This document shows positions 43,901-51,386 of a DNA stretch of 64,000 bases, piece after piece (the stretch's first letter is position 1; the number at the start of each line of letters is the position of its first letter). The notes beneath the pieces were generated by a model. That model worked only from the letters and a program-made list of their open reading frames with translations, was not told where the DNA came from and made no database searches. Both the position numbers and the translations under genes were made by a program. The stretch spans positions 16,915-80,914 of IMG/VR virus record IMGVR_UViG_3300026382_000175. One strand, written 5' to 3'. This DNA is from a virus.

Positions 43901-44626
43901 TTTGGAATTCTTTATGGTAAAACAGCTAAGTCCTTAGCTGAGGATTTTAACATTAGCTTAGAGGAAGCTCAGCAATGGATGGATAATCTATTTGGAGGTT
44001 ACTCCAATCTTAGAAAGTGGATAGAGAATCAGCACAGGTTTGTTTTACAAAATGGTTTTGTTGTAACAGCATTCAATAGAATTATTCCAGTTCCAATGGC
44101 TTTTGAATCTGATAAGTGGAAGAAAGAGGAAGCTAAGCGTAAAGCTGTTAACTATCCTGTTCAATCCTCAGCTTCTGATTTAACTACTACAAGTGCAGTT
44201 AGACTTTGGGAGAATATGAAAAAATTAAATCTGAAGTCTGTTCTTATAGGAACTGTTCACGATGCTATTGTTATAGATGTTTACCTTGGAGAGTTAATTA
44301 CAGTTTTTAACCTTGTGATTAAAAATGCTGAAATAATACCTATGAAAAAATATGAGTGGTTAACTTGTCCTATTAGGATAGATGCTACTATGGGAGATGG
44401 AAGCTGGTTTGGAGGAATAGAATGGGAAAGAAAAGTAGTTACTCCAGATTACCTTGAATTAGAAGGAACAGGATTTGTAAGAGATTTACTGATGTTTAAA
44501 CAGTTAATGGAAATGAGTTATAATTTTGAATATGAAAAGATAGGTGAAGAAGAATTTAATGAACCCAGTCTTGATCAGTTTATTTACTCCCCTAAGAAAG
44601 AAGTATGGAGGGTTAAAATTTGGTAG
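40913..44626 (+). CDS. polA: UDG-DNA polymerase I fusion with intein (1237-aa precursor)
   Basis: The replicative polymerase. Extein N-terminus: family 4 uracil-DNA glycosylase with Cys cluster (CEICKLYKQC), IIIVGEAPG interrupted by an intein, then STEDKQGKPFVGKSGKLLEE, NVVKCCP and FHPASILRNP. Next a 3'-5' exonuclease with DIETDGL (about 559), IGHNIKFDLKF and YAGFD. The family A polymerase has motif A DYSQLEVR (about 940), motif B RKIAKTVVFGILYG and motif C TVHDAIV (about 1114; Ala replaces the usual Glu). No 5'-3' exonuclease; that is a separate gene. UDG-PolA fusions are known in SPO1-type phages. Confidence 0.92.
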   Translation: MNSRCEICKLYKQCKTHFVKPRGNLENPNIIIVGEAPGCVSGDTLIEVAFRDVSKYPKGIPIRELVGKKDFYVYSYDIEKDRLVLGKVKKVWKTGTKMTYKVTYKWKAATQDGEVKWFEDSIIVTSNHKFLLKKAKPKDPFKGINTNVEYEYLSIDEGLTVGHSIMPFYRRFYSERDKRYTFIGVSHDTMQPEHKFLMEFLTGKDLGGRKYNVHHKDGNGLNNTLENLEVLTVAEHARIHKLESNPMHDPVVREKHRQVLSSKEYRENMSRIMKEKLRSDKELYERRVKQLLEAGKKTRFKKGELDPVNYYKRLLSYVRKGKRTLEWVEERFKSKFPDLPFPPIDNHIIVSIEPYGVIDVYDMEVEKYHNFVANGIIIHNSTEDKQGKPFVGKSGKLLEEVFRLFNKKFEEVCYITNVVKCCPYADLFNPSKGVRPPTDKEIECCLPFLLEELEKFKGKDVVIMPLGNTALKGLGIKGKISELAGKELKWNGFKVIPNFHPASILRNPKWKQKFISVFGKVLDNRQVEWENLIKPLQPKEAINFLQKKLEEKPEWFCFDIETDGLNPFKNRIIMLTFSFPNDPYGYVVPLYQKDPLPGDNYDVFNVVVDNISKQKVLQLTKQLLETIPVIGHNIKFDLKFMVTKTGLDLSKVKVKDDTLFLAHFVFNKVQLGETLQLKDIAVKVLGLDGRWDEEVKEYLKSRYRLRKDRHYGNIPTSLLIKYAGFDILFTKEIYLVLSERVKVFNCDEIREALNKATIMIAESEIKGVKVDKQVRDFLDYKYQSEIERAEKELQELPKIKKWKELRKVSWFNPSSQKHQKEVAFKVYQLPVVETTQKGQPSLGKNAINIYFSSLPEGSEEKRFIELFYRIKLFKKLKSTYIDGFISSIDDLGMYHPEFNIAGTITGRWSSGWHTVASKSDIKRMFVSRWKDKGGLIVSFDYSQLEVRIASSLSNETKLIEAYKQGIDVHKRTASMIFNKPMEEITKQERKIAKTVVFGILYGKTAKSLAEDFNISLEEAQQWMDNLFGGYSNLRKWIENQHRFVLQNGFVVTAFNRIIPVPMAFESDKWKKEEAKRKAVNYPVQSSASDLTTTSAVRLWENMKKLNLKSVLIGTVHDAIVIDVYLGELITVFNLVIKNAEIIPMKKYEWLTCPIRIDATMGDGSWFGGIEWERKVVTPDYLELEGTGFVRDLLMFKQLMEMSYNFEYEKIGEEEFNEPSLDQFIYSPKKEVWRVKIW
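41027..42052 (+). other. Intein with HNH homing endonuclease (342 aa) in the UDG domain
   Basis: Residues 39-380 of the precursor. Splice block A is CVSGDTLIEV (Cys1), block B IVTSNHKFLL (TxxH), block F VYDMEVEKYHNFVANG, and block G IIIHN followed by Ser+1. Between lies an HNH nuclease with NVHHKDGNGLNNTLENLEVLT and EHARIH. It interrupts the UDG active-site motif between GEAPG and xTED, so splicing is needed to rebuild the glycosylase. All splicing residues look intact. Confidence 0.9.
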
Positions 44627-44647
44627 TAGGTAGGAAATTTACCTACT
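44625..44647 (+). terminator. Weak hairpin at the polymerase stop
   Basis: Stem AGTAGGTA with TACCTACT, loop of 7, then TTG. It overlaps the polymerase stop codon (TAG 44624-44626). The short U-run makes termination partial at best. Confidence 0.45.
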
Positions 44648-44662
44648 TTGTAAGAAAACCAC

Positions 44663-44690
44663 TTGCCTTCTCTTGAAAAAGGCCTATAAT
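44663..44690 (+). promoter_or_regulatory. Host sigma70-type promoter for the sigma-like gene
   Basis: TTGCCT (44663-44668), 16-bp spacer, TATAAT (44685-44690). The -10 is a perfect match and the -35 matches 4 of 6. It lies 36 bp before the sigma-like gene and matches none of the phage promoter copies. Confidence 0.65.
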
Positions 44691-44726
44691 TATAGATAAG
44701 GAAACAAAACTGGTCAGGGAGGAGAG

Positions 44727-45377
44727 ATGAGAAAGGTAGAAAGGTTTGAAAACTCAGAGTTAAACTCACTCCAAGCAATTATCTACAAATTCTTACAGAG
44801 GAAACCTGAAAACTTAGACTTTGATGAACTTTATCAGGAACTTTTCCTTAAAGGGTTAGAGTTATTAAAAGACCCAAAAGTTCAAACTCTTAATGAGACT
44901 GAGAAGTGGAAGTATATCAAAACTGCTTTACATAACCACATAAAAGACCTTTTAAATGCTCAACCTAAAGAAGTACCTCTTTCAGAAGTAGTAGAACCTG
45001 AAAGTCAACTTTCCTTTATAGAACAAGTATTATCGCCCTATACTAATGTTAGCAAGTCTCCAATTCCAGTGGTTAAATTTATTAATCCAGAAACCTATGC
45101 TATTGGTAAGGAATTGATTGATAAAATAATGGCTTGGGCTGAAACTCAAGATGAAGGGACAAGAATTTTCTTTGAAGAGTATTTTAATCCAAGTCCTGAA
45201 GTGTTAGAGTATATGGAAAAACAAACTAATAAGGGAACTTGGAAAAATAGGAAGTTTGAACCTCTATTCTTAGCAAAGGTGTTAACTGAAATAGGTAAGT
45301 GGAAGTATAAAGATGGTAGAGATAAGTGGTTGAAAATAAAAAGAAAAATGATTAGGGATTTAGGGTTGGCTTTTTAG
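44727..45377 (+). CDS. Sigma-factor-like protein (216 aa)
   Basis: FDELYQELFLKGLELLKD followed by KYIKTALHNHIKDLLNAQ resembles sigma region 2 (core-binding and -10-melting helices) of ECF-type factors. The C-terminal part is helical and basic but has no clear region 4. It stands alone: host-type promoter before it and intrinsic terminator at its stop, unlike the long operons around it. It is the best candidate for the factor that reads the ten phage promoters. Moderate confidence by eye. Confidence 0.55.
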   Translation: MRKVERFENSELNSLQAIIYKFLQRKPENLDFDELYQELFLKGLELLKDPKVQTLNETEKWKYIKTALHNHIKDLLNAQPKEVPLSEVVEPESQLSFIEQVLSPYTNVSKSPIPVVKFINPETYAIGKELIDKIMAWAETQDEGTRIFFEEYFNPSPEVLEYMEKQTNKGTWKNRKFEPLFLAKVLTEIGKWKYKDGRDKWLKIKRKMIRDLGLAF

Positions 45378-45393
45378 CCAACCCTAAATTTTT
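45359..45393 (+). terminator. Strong intrinsic terminator at the sigma-like gene stop
   Basis: 13-bp stem (TTTAGGGTTGGCT with AGCCAACCCTAAA), 4-T loop, then TTTTT. The stem starts before the TAG (45375-45377), so the last codons encode the terminator. Confidence 0.9.
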
Positions 45394-45427
45394 CAGTATT
45401 TCTTATTTTTCTAGAAGGAGGTTTAAA

Positions 45428-46387
45428 ATGAAAATTCTTTATTACTCTGATATTCATTTTAGGGAAAAAGGGTCATTTATTCCTTGGAACAGGCAAGAGA
45501 ATCGCTTCACAAAGGAGTTAAATCGTATCTTAAATTCAATGTACTGGTTATCAGAGATTGTAGAGGTTGAAAAACCTGATTTATTACTTTGCTTAGGAGA
45601 TATATTCAACAATTTGGTAATCCAATCATCCTCTACACTTGATGCTTCTGGTTTAGCGTTTTCTCAGCTAAAGAAAACTTGTAAAAGGTTAGGTATAGAG
45701 CATTGGCTTATTCCAGGAAATCACGACTATTACGGTAGGTATAACAATGCTATCTACTCTATCAGAGTGTTAGAAGGATTCTTTGATAGGGTTTTTTATG
45801 AACCTGTTTATGAGGATAATACTTTATACTTACCTTACTTTACAGATGAAACTAAAGCCTACGAGGAAATCTTATTAAGAGAACCTAAGAAAGTTATAAC
45901 TCACTTAACTTTTAATGGAGCTGATGTAGGTAAGGTTAGAATACAAGGGTTAGCTTTGCCTAAAGGAGTTAAAGCTATTTCTGGTCATGTCCACATTCCT
46001 CAAGAAACGCCTGAATTTCTCTATATAGGAAGTTTAGTTCAATTGAGTTGGGTAGAAGGTACTAAGCATGGTGTTTATGTAGAGGAGAAAGGGAAGTTTA
46101 GATTTATCCAAAATCCAGTTGGTAAGCAAATTGTTAAGATTAGCAAGTTGGAAGAAATAGATAAGTATGATAAGGATAATACTGGATTTATCTTAGAGGC
46201 TACTCAACTCCCAGACAAGTTGCCTAGTGGAGTAGATATTCAGGTTAAGATAGTAAAGCAGGCTAATAAGGAAGTACCAGTTGAATATGAGTTAGATAGT
46301 TTCCAATCTCCTATTGAGCTGTTAGAACAAGAAGTGAAGGGAGTTTATCCTGATAAGGTTAAGCTATTGAAGGAACTGCTTAAGTGA
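45428..46387 (+). CDS. sbcD: SbcD/Mre11-type nuclease (T4 gp47-like)
   Basis: Metallophosphoesterase of the recombination nuclease pair. Motifs: YSDIHFRE, CLGDIFNN, IPGNHDYY, ITHLTF and SGHVHIP. The C-terminal 100 residues are the capping and partner-binding part. Works with the Rad50-type ATPase 500 bp downstream to open DNA ends for recombination-driven replication. Confidence 0.88.
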   Translation: MKILYYSDIHFREKGSFIPWNRQENRFTKELNRILNSMYWLSEIVEVEKPDLLLCLGDIFNNLVIQSSSTLDASGLAFSQLKKTCKRLGIEHWLIPGNHDYYGRYNNAIYSIRVLEGFFDRVFYEPVYEDNTLYLPYFTDETKAYEEILLREPKKVITHLTFNGADVGKVRIQGLALPKGVKAISGHVHIPQETPEFLYIGSLVQLSWVEGTKHGVYVEEKGKFRFIQNPVGKQIVKISKLEEIDKYDKDNTGFILEATQLPDKLPSGVDIQVKIVKQANKEVPVEYELDSFQSPIELLEQEVKGVYPDKVKLLKELLK

Positions 46388-46397
46388 GAGGTAAGTT

Positions 46398-46880
46398 ATG
46401 AAGAGACTAGTAGAGGAATTAATGGAGTTAATTCAAGAGTTAGCTTATAGGGATAAGAAAGAAGTTGAAACTAGATTAACTGACCAGTTTAGACCTTTAG
46501 TAGAACATCTAACCAAAATTTATCTTTACAGAGATAACTATAATCTTAATGGTTGGTTAAGAACTGTTAAGAACATCGTGGGTAGGATGATTGATATAGT
46601 ATTCCTATCCAATGTTAAGATTACTACCAACAGGTTAAAGAAGTGGTTCTATTTCAACAAAATAGATGAGTACTTAGATATTGTTTTGGATATAGTGAAG
46701 AGTGATGTTGATGAATTACCTCTTGCTAGCGATGATTATACTGTTAAGTGTTTTGTTAAAAGAAGGCTTGAAGAAGTGTTTGAAATCTTGGAGAAAAGAG
46801 ACATCAATAAGTTAGAGAAGCTGATTGAAACTATTAAGTCTGATGTTCGCAATTTTAACTACGATTGTTCTGAGAGGTAG
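46398..46880 (+). CDS. DUF29-like helical protein, paralogue 3 (160 aa)
   Basis: Most diverged copy: RPLVEHLTKIYLYRDNYNLN, GWLRTVKNIVGRMIDI, RLKKWFYFNKIDEYLDIV and a C-terminal helix pair. It lacks the CL...C pair of copies 1 and 2. Placed exactly between SbcD and SbcC, with 10-bp and 3-bp gaps. Confidence 0.6.
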   Translation: MKRLVEELMELIQELAYRDKKEVETRLTDQFRPLVEHLTKIYLYRDNYNLNGWLRTVKNIVGRMIDIVFLSNVKITTNRLKKWFYFNKIDEYLDIVLDIVKSDVDELPLASDDYTVKCFVKRRLEEVFEILEKRDINKLEKLIETIKSDVRNFNYDCSER

Positions 46881-46883
46881 ATA

Positions 46884-48488
46884 ATGATTAGGTTTCAAAG
46901 TTACCACATAGAAAACTTCCAATCTATCAAGGAACTCTCTGTTAATCTTGATACCAACAAAGTTTACTGTGTAGTAGGTAAGAATGGTTCAGGCAAGTCT
47001 TCTATGTTTGAAGGCTTAATTTGGATTCTCTATGGTAAAGCTAGAACCAATAACTTTATTAGACAAGGTTCAGCTTACTGTTGTGGTAGTGTAGAGCTTA
47101 CTATTAACGATAAACCTATTGTTATTTCCAGATATAAGAACCATCCTGAATATGGTTCTACTGTTAGAATAAAGATAGATGGTAAAGATTTAGTACTACA
47201 TACTATTAGAGAAGCTAACAAGAAGATTGAAGAGCTTATAGGTAGTTATGAACTCTTCCAGTCTTGCGTAATCCTTACTCAAGGTTTGCCTTACGACTTT
47301 ACTTCCCTCACTCCTACTACCAGAAAAGTGGTTTTTGAAGAGCTAATAGGTATAGCTTACTGGGATAAGTGGAAAGAAAAGTTACAGAAGAAGCTTAAGG
47401 AAGTTCAAACTCAACTTAACCAGATTCTACTAGAAATTTCTAATCTTGAGAATAAGCAAAACTATCTGCAAGGTAAGTTAGAGGAGTTAGAAAACCAAAC
47501 TGGTTTAGACTCTATTAAACAAGAACTCTCTGAAACTGAATCTACTAAGTCTAAGATAGAATCAGAACTTAACAACCTACCTAATATAGAGCTTACCTCT
47601 ATCCAAAACCAACTTTCCCAATTAGAAAGGAAGTTAACCTTATTCCAAAAAGAATATCAAGAGAAGTTTTCTATCATACAGTCTGGTATATGCCCAACCT
47701 GTGGTCAACCTTATCCTGATAGCTTAATAAAGCAAGTTGAAGAAAGGTTAAAGATTCTTAAGGATAGTATAGTCAAGCTAAAACAACTTAAATCTCAGTT
47801 AGAATCGCAAAGAGAGATTGCCTATAAGAGACAAAATTTACTCACTCAATACCAAACCCTTATGAGAAGGATAAACTCTCTTAAAGAGGCAATAGATAAA
47901 TCTCAGAGTGATGTTAAAGGTAAGTTAGAAGAGATAACCAGAGAATTAGACTTGATCCAAACTGAATTAAAAGACTTACAAGCTAAACAAAATGAATTGG
48001 AATCTGATATAGAATTCCTTAATTATGTTATAGATTTACTTAAACCTTCTTCTCAGTTTAGAACCAACTTGCTTAATAGGTATGTAGAAGCTCTTAATAC
48101 AATTCTAGCAGATTTCCCTATTGAGTTTGAAATTAGATTCAAGTTAGGTAGAGGATTGGATTTAGAGATTAAGAGGAATAACCAGATATTGGATTTAAAA
48201 CAGTTGTCTGGAGGAGAAAGGAGGAAGGTTAGTATTGTTATTCTTTTAGCTTTACAGCAGTTAATGGAAAGGATAGGAGGGATTAGAACTAACCTTTTAG
48301 TAGTAGACGAAATCTTTGATGCACTAGATTTAGAAAACCTTCAGTTTGCAGTGGAGCTATTTACAGGGTTTGAAGGAGAGAAATCAGTATTCATTATTAC
48401 CCATAATGAAATGTTAAAAGAAATGGTTTCTAATGTTATAGAAGTGGAAAAGGTTGATGGAATTTCACAATATCAAAATATACCTTAG
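46884..48488 (+). CDS. sbcC: SbcC/Rad50-type ATPase (T4 gp46-like, 534 aa)
   Basis: Walker A VGKNGSGKSS (31-40), long coiled coil with zinc hook CPTCGQP (about 270), ABC signature LSGGERRKV and Walker B LLVVDEIFDALD. Short arms (about 130 residues each way) compared with cellular Rad50, like T4 gp46. Pairs with SbcD. Confidence 0.9.
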   Translation: MIRFQSYHIENFQSIKELSVNLDTNKVYCVVGKNGSGKSSMFEGLIWILYGKARTNNFIRQGSAYCCGSVELTINDKPIVISRYKNHPEYGSTVRIKIDGKDLVLHTIREANKKIEELIGSYELFQSCVILTQGLPYDFTSLTPTTRKVVFEELIGIAYWDKWKEKLQKKLKEVQTQLNQILLEISNLENKQNYLQGKLEELENQTGLDSIKQELSETESTKSKIESELNNLPNIELTSIQNQLSQLERKLTLFQKEYQEKFSIIQSGICPTCGQPYPDSLIKQVEERLKILKDSIVKLKQLKSQLESQREIAYKRQNLLTQYQTLMRRINSLKEAIDKSQSDVKGKLEEITRELDLIQTELKDLQAKQNELESDIEFLNYVIDLLKPSSQFRTNLLNRYVEALNTILADFPIEFEIRFKLGRGLDLEIKRNNQILDLKQLSGGERRKVSIVILLALQQLMERIGGIRTNLLVVDEIFDALDLENLQFAVELFTGFEGEKSVFIITHNEMLKEMVSNVIEVEKVDGISQYQNIP

Positions 48489-48501
48489 AGGGGGTTATGT
48501 A

Positions 48502-49227
48502 ATGAGTTGGAAAGATAAATTTCCAAAGGAAAATCGTTATTATGAAACTGAAAACGGTATTTTATACTGTGGAGATTGTTTAGAAATTATAAAAGAATTT
48601 CCAAAAGAAAGTGCGGATTTAATACTAACTGATCCTCCTTATGGAGTTAATTCAAATGAAACAAATGGAATTGATTATAAAGACGAGTTTTATGATGTGT
48701 GTAAGGTGTCAAAAGAACTATTTAGGGTACTAAAGAACAATACCAGAGCTTATGTTTTTACTGCTCAGAAAACTTTTATAAATGTAGTAAAAGGCTTTGA
48801 GAAAAATGGATTTGAATTACACCAAACTTTAATTTGGTTCAAACCTAACCTTGCTGGAGGAACAAAGAAAAAGGTTTATGACTTTACTTCCGTGTATGAG
48901 CAGATTTTGAATTTCCATAAAGGAAAACCTGTTAGAATAAAGAGAGTAGATGGTTTTAATAATTTTGATGTATTAAGATATACTCAACCACAATCTAATT
49001 TTAAGACTGACAAAAGATACCATATTCACCAAAAACCTCTAAAATTAATTGGGCATTTGGTAGTTGTATCAACTAATGAGTATGATTTAATTTTAGACCC
49101 ATTTGCAGGAGTAGGAACTACTTTAGTAGCTTGTGAAAAGTTGAATAGAAGATGGATAGGAATAGAAATTAATGAGAAATATTGTGAAATAGCTAAAAAG
49201 AGATTTAACCTGATTTTCTCTAGCTAA
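48502..49227 (+). CDS. Beta-class DNA methyltransferase (N4/N6), 241 aa
   Basis: Motif IV LILTDPPYGV near the N-terminus and motif I ILDPFAGVGTTLVA near the C-terminus give the beta-class order; DPPY fits adenine N6 or cytosine N4 methylation. The frame opens at 48454 inside sbcC, but the ATG at 48502 with GAGGGGG upstream is the better start. Its codon use is plainer AT-rich than its neighbours, hinting at separate acquisition. No partner restriction enzyme is seen, so it likely masks phage DNA. Promoter P6 overlaps its 3' end. Confidence 0.88.
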   Translation: MSWKDKFPKENRYYETENGILYCGDCLEIIKEFPKESADLILTDPPYGVNSNETNGIDYKDEFYDVCKVSKELFRVLKNNTRAYVFTAQKTFINVVKGFEKNGFELHQTLIWFKPNLAGGTKKKVYDFTSVYEQILNFHKGKPVRIKRVDGFNNFDVLRYTQPQSNFKTDKRYHIHQKPLKLIGHLVVVSTNEYDLILDPFAGVGTTLVACEKLNRRWIGIEINEKYCEIAKKRFNLIFSS

Positions 49228-49245
49228 CCTGTTTAGTTTAGTAGA
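49209..49245 (+). promoter_or_regulatory. Phage promoter copy P6
   Basis: CCTGATTTT, 13 bp, GTTTAGTTTAGTAGA, starting within the methyltransferase gene. First of a tandem pair 56 bp apart. Confidence 0.65.
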
Positions 49246-49264
49246 AAGGTAAGCCAACCTACAA

Positions 49265-49301
49265 CCTGAAATTTAACCTGAATCAGGTTTAGTTTAATAG
49301 A
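49265..49301 (+). promoter_or_regulatory. Phage promoter copy P7
   Basis: CCTGAAATT, 13 bp, GTTTAGTTTAATAGA, 24 bp before the next gene. Perfect consensus. Confidence 0.8.
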
Positions 49302-49325
49302 AAGTTAAGCGATGAGGAGGGTACT

Positions 49326-49583
49326 ATGGGTAGAAGAAAATTAGAGGGGATACTAAGGAAGTTTAACGCTATTGTTAAGGAAATCCAAGAGGGTAAGGAG
49401 TATTCTGAAGTTTTATTTGAAGTTAAGGCTTCTGATAGGGTTAGCTGGGAAGTGTTAGCTATGGTAGGTAAAGATTGGTCTGAGGTTCTCTACACCAGGA
49501 AGAAAGGAGAGTGTTTAACCTCTTTAACTTGGAAGGAAAGAGAGGTTCTTAACAACTTTGTTAAGGAACTTAGAATGCTTTAA
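49326..49583 (+). CDS. Small hypothetical protein (85 aa)
   Basis: Basic N-terminus and alpha/beta body; GAGGAGGG site behind promoter P7. Unrecognised. Confidence 0.6.
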   Translation: MGRRKLEGILRKFNAIVKEIQEGKEYSEVLFEVKASDRVSWEVLAMVGKDWSEVLYTRKKGECLTSLTWKEREVLNNFVKELRML

Positions 49584-49604
49584 AGAAAGTAAGGATGGAG
49601 GAAG

Positions 49605-50343
49605 ATGAGAGTTAATGTTGTTTATGCTAAGTCTTTCTTTGGTTTTGAGGAAATAGAAGATGAAACAGTAGATTTAATATTTGCTGATCCTCCTTATGGT
49701 ATAAGTAGAAATGAAATCCTAAATAATCCTTTGATAGGGGTATGAACCTAAAAAAGGAGACTGGGATTTAGTTTCAGAAGAATATTTAGAAGAGTTTGCT
49801 GAGCAGTTAGTATCAGGTGCAAAAAGAGTTCTCAAACCTGGAGGTAATATAGTTATATCAGGAGTGTACGGTTCATTAATCCCTTACTTCTTGAAGTTAG
49901 AGAAATATGGTTTTCAGTTTAGACATCACATTATTTGGCACAAAACTAATCCAGCTCCTTCAGTTCACAGGAGAAGTTTAGTTTACTCCAACGAAATATT
50001 ACTCTGGTTCAATAAACCAGGAAAATGGTACTTTGATTATGAGTTGTCTAAGACTTATAACAACGGTAAACAACTTCACGATGTCTGGAATATTCCTGCT
50101 GTAAGAAAACAAGCTGGAGTTACAAGAAAGCCTCCTAAGCTATTAGAGATGATAGTTAGGATTTTATCTCCTGAAGGAGGATTAGTGGTTGACCCTTGCG
50201 TAGGTTCAGGCACTACTATTGAAGTAGCTAGAGAGTGGAATAGGAATTTCATAGCTTATGAGATAGGAGAAGAACAACTCAATTTACTTAAAACCAAGGG
50301 ATTTGAAGTAGTGAGGAATGAAGATGAAAGCTATAATCGTTGA
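49605..50343 (+). pseudogene. Second DNA methyltransferase, frameshifted
   Basis: The frame from ATG 49605 (GGAGG 5 nt upstream) encodes LIFADPPYGIS then hits a stop at 49742. Removing one G from the run at 49737-49740 joins it to the rest (GYEPKKGDWDLV...), which reads through VVDPCVGSGTTIEVAREW (motif I) to 50343. The joined product of about 245 aa is a complete beta-class methyltransferase. As written it is broken, by a true one-base insertion or a sequence error. It shares only motifs with the methyltransferase at 48502. Confidence 0.85.
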
Positions 50344-50875
50344 AGGAGCAGATGGGTTAGGTAAGACTACCATCAGTAAGTACTTAGCTCAAGTATTAGA
50401 ATGGGATTGGATTAGACAACCTAATCCTAATAGTATTTTAGGTTGGATAAAAAGAGAAGTAAAGGAGAATTTTGATTGGAATCCAGTAGAAAGACAATTG
50501 TTACATACTTGTTCTAACTTAGTTGATTATTTAACGGTAAAAGAAAATACAGTATTTGATAGATTTTGGTTGTCTACCTATGTGTACTCTAAAATGTTAG
50601 GTATAGATGATAAGATTGTTAACACTTTAGTAAAGATTAATCGTGATGTGTTTGAAAAAGTATTTAGCGAATATAAAGTAGTTATCCTTACTGGAAACCA
50701 ACCTTTTATTAAAGCTGATAGGGATTACTATGAGAAGAAAGGCAAGTGGGACTTTTTAAACAACCTATACAGGAATCTACCAGTTCAATTTCCTGATTTA
50801 GACATTAAGGTTGTAGATGTTACTAACAAAACTATTTCTGGTGTACTTTATGAAATTTTGGAAAAGTTAGATTAA
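50324..50875 (+). CDS. tmk: Thymidylate/deoxynucleotide kinase (183 aa)
   Basis: P-loop EGADGLGKTT, DRFWLSTYVYS (DR motif) and a lid-like region around KADRDYYEKKGKW point to a dTMP-kinase-type enzyme making dTDP from dTMP. I take the second ATG (50324) as start since GTGAGGA is 6 nt before it. Overlaps the methyltransferase end by 20 bp. Completes the dUTP to dTTP route. Confidence 0.8.
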   Translation: MKAIIVEGADGLGKTTISKYLAQVLEWDWIRQPNPNSILGWIKREVKENFDWNPVERQLLHTCSNLVDYLTVKENTVFDRFWLSTYVYSKMLGIDDKIVNTLVKINRDVFEKVFSEYKVVILTGNQPFIKADRDYYEKKGKWDFLNNLYRNLPVQFPDLDIKVVDVTNKTISGVLYEILEKLD

Positions 50876-50964
50876 TTAGGTTTTACAAAATTTCAACGGA
50901 AGATTTGGAACAGTTGAAGTTAATAGCATTGTGGAAAAAAGAGGGTAGATTTTAAGAAAAAAGG

Positions 50965-50993
50965 TTGACATTTTCTCTTAATCTGGTTATATT
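50965..50993 (+). promoter_or_regulatory. Near-consensus host sigma70 promoter
   Basis: TTGACA (50965-50970), 17-bp spacer, TATATT (50988-50993): perfect -35, ideal spacing, 5 of 6 at -10. The strongest host-type promoter in the window. It serves the gene at 51022 and probably the ParB-like gene. Confidence 0.85.
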
Positions 50994-51021
50994 TAAAGAA
51001 AACGGATTAGGAGGTGTGAAG

Positions 51022-51363
51022 ATGAAAGAAAGAGTAAATAATTGGTACCTTTCTAAAAAGGAAGACTGGAACCCAGTAGAAGTAGTGACTCCTAGAACTA
51101 GAGAAAAGATATCCTTCTTTTATGATTATGAATCTGATACACAGTATCCGATTTTGCAACCTCCTAATACTCACATAAAAGTGTATGAGTATGGAAGACG
51201 GTCAATTTGGGGTGGAGAAATTCTTCCCACCCTTGTTGTTGCTTCACCACATTATGCTCTGTACTATGATCCTTCTATGAAAAAGGTTTTCCTCTTTAGA
51301 GGGAAGACAGGAATCAGTAAAGCATTTACCTTCGCAAAGAACATGGCAAACAGACATAATTAA
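51022..51363 (+). CDS. Early hypothetical protein (113 aa)
   Basis: A longer frame opens at the TTG of the -35 box, but the ATG at 51022 with GGAGGT is the start. The protein is aromatic-rich alpha/beta (VVASPHYALYYDPSMKKVFLF). Codon use has more varied third positions than its neighbours (CGG, GGG, CCG), suggesting recent gain. Immediate-early timing is implied by its promoter, so host takeover or anti-defence is a fair guess. Confidence 0.65.
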   Translation: MKERVNNWYLSKKEDWNPVEVVTPRTREKISFFYDYESDTQYPILQPPNTHIKVYEYGRRSIWGGEILPTLVVASPHYALYYDPSMKKVFLFRGKTGISKAFTFAKNMANRHN

Positions 51364-51386
51364 AATCCTTCTAAAAGGAGGTTAAG

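Noticed and set aside
49605-49742. Programmed frameshift in the second methyltransferase
   Set aside because: No slippery heptamer or downstream stem that I can see; a simple one-base insertion explains it better.
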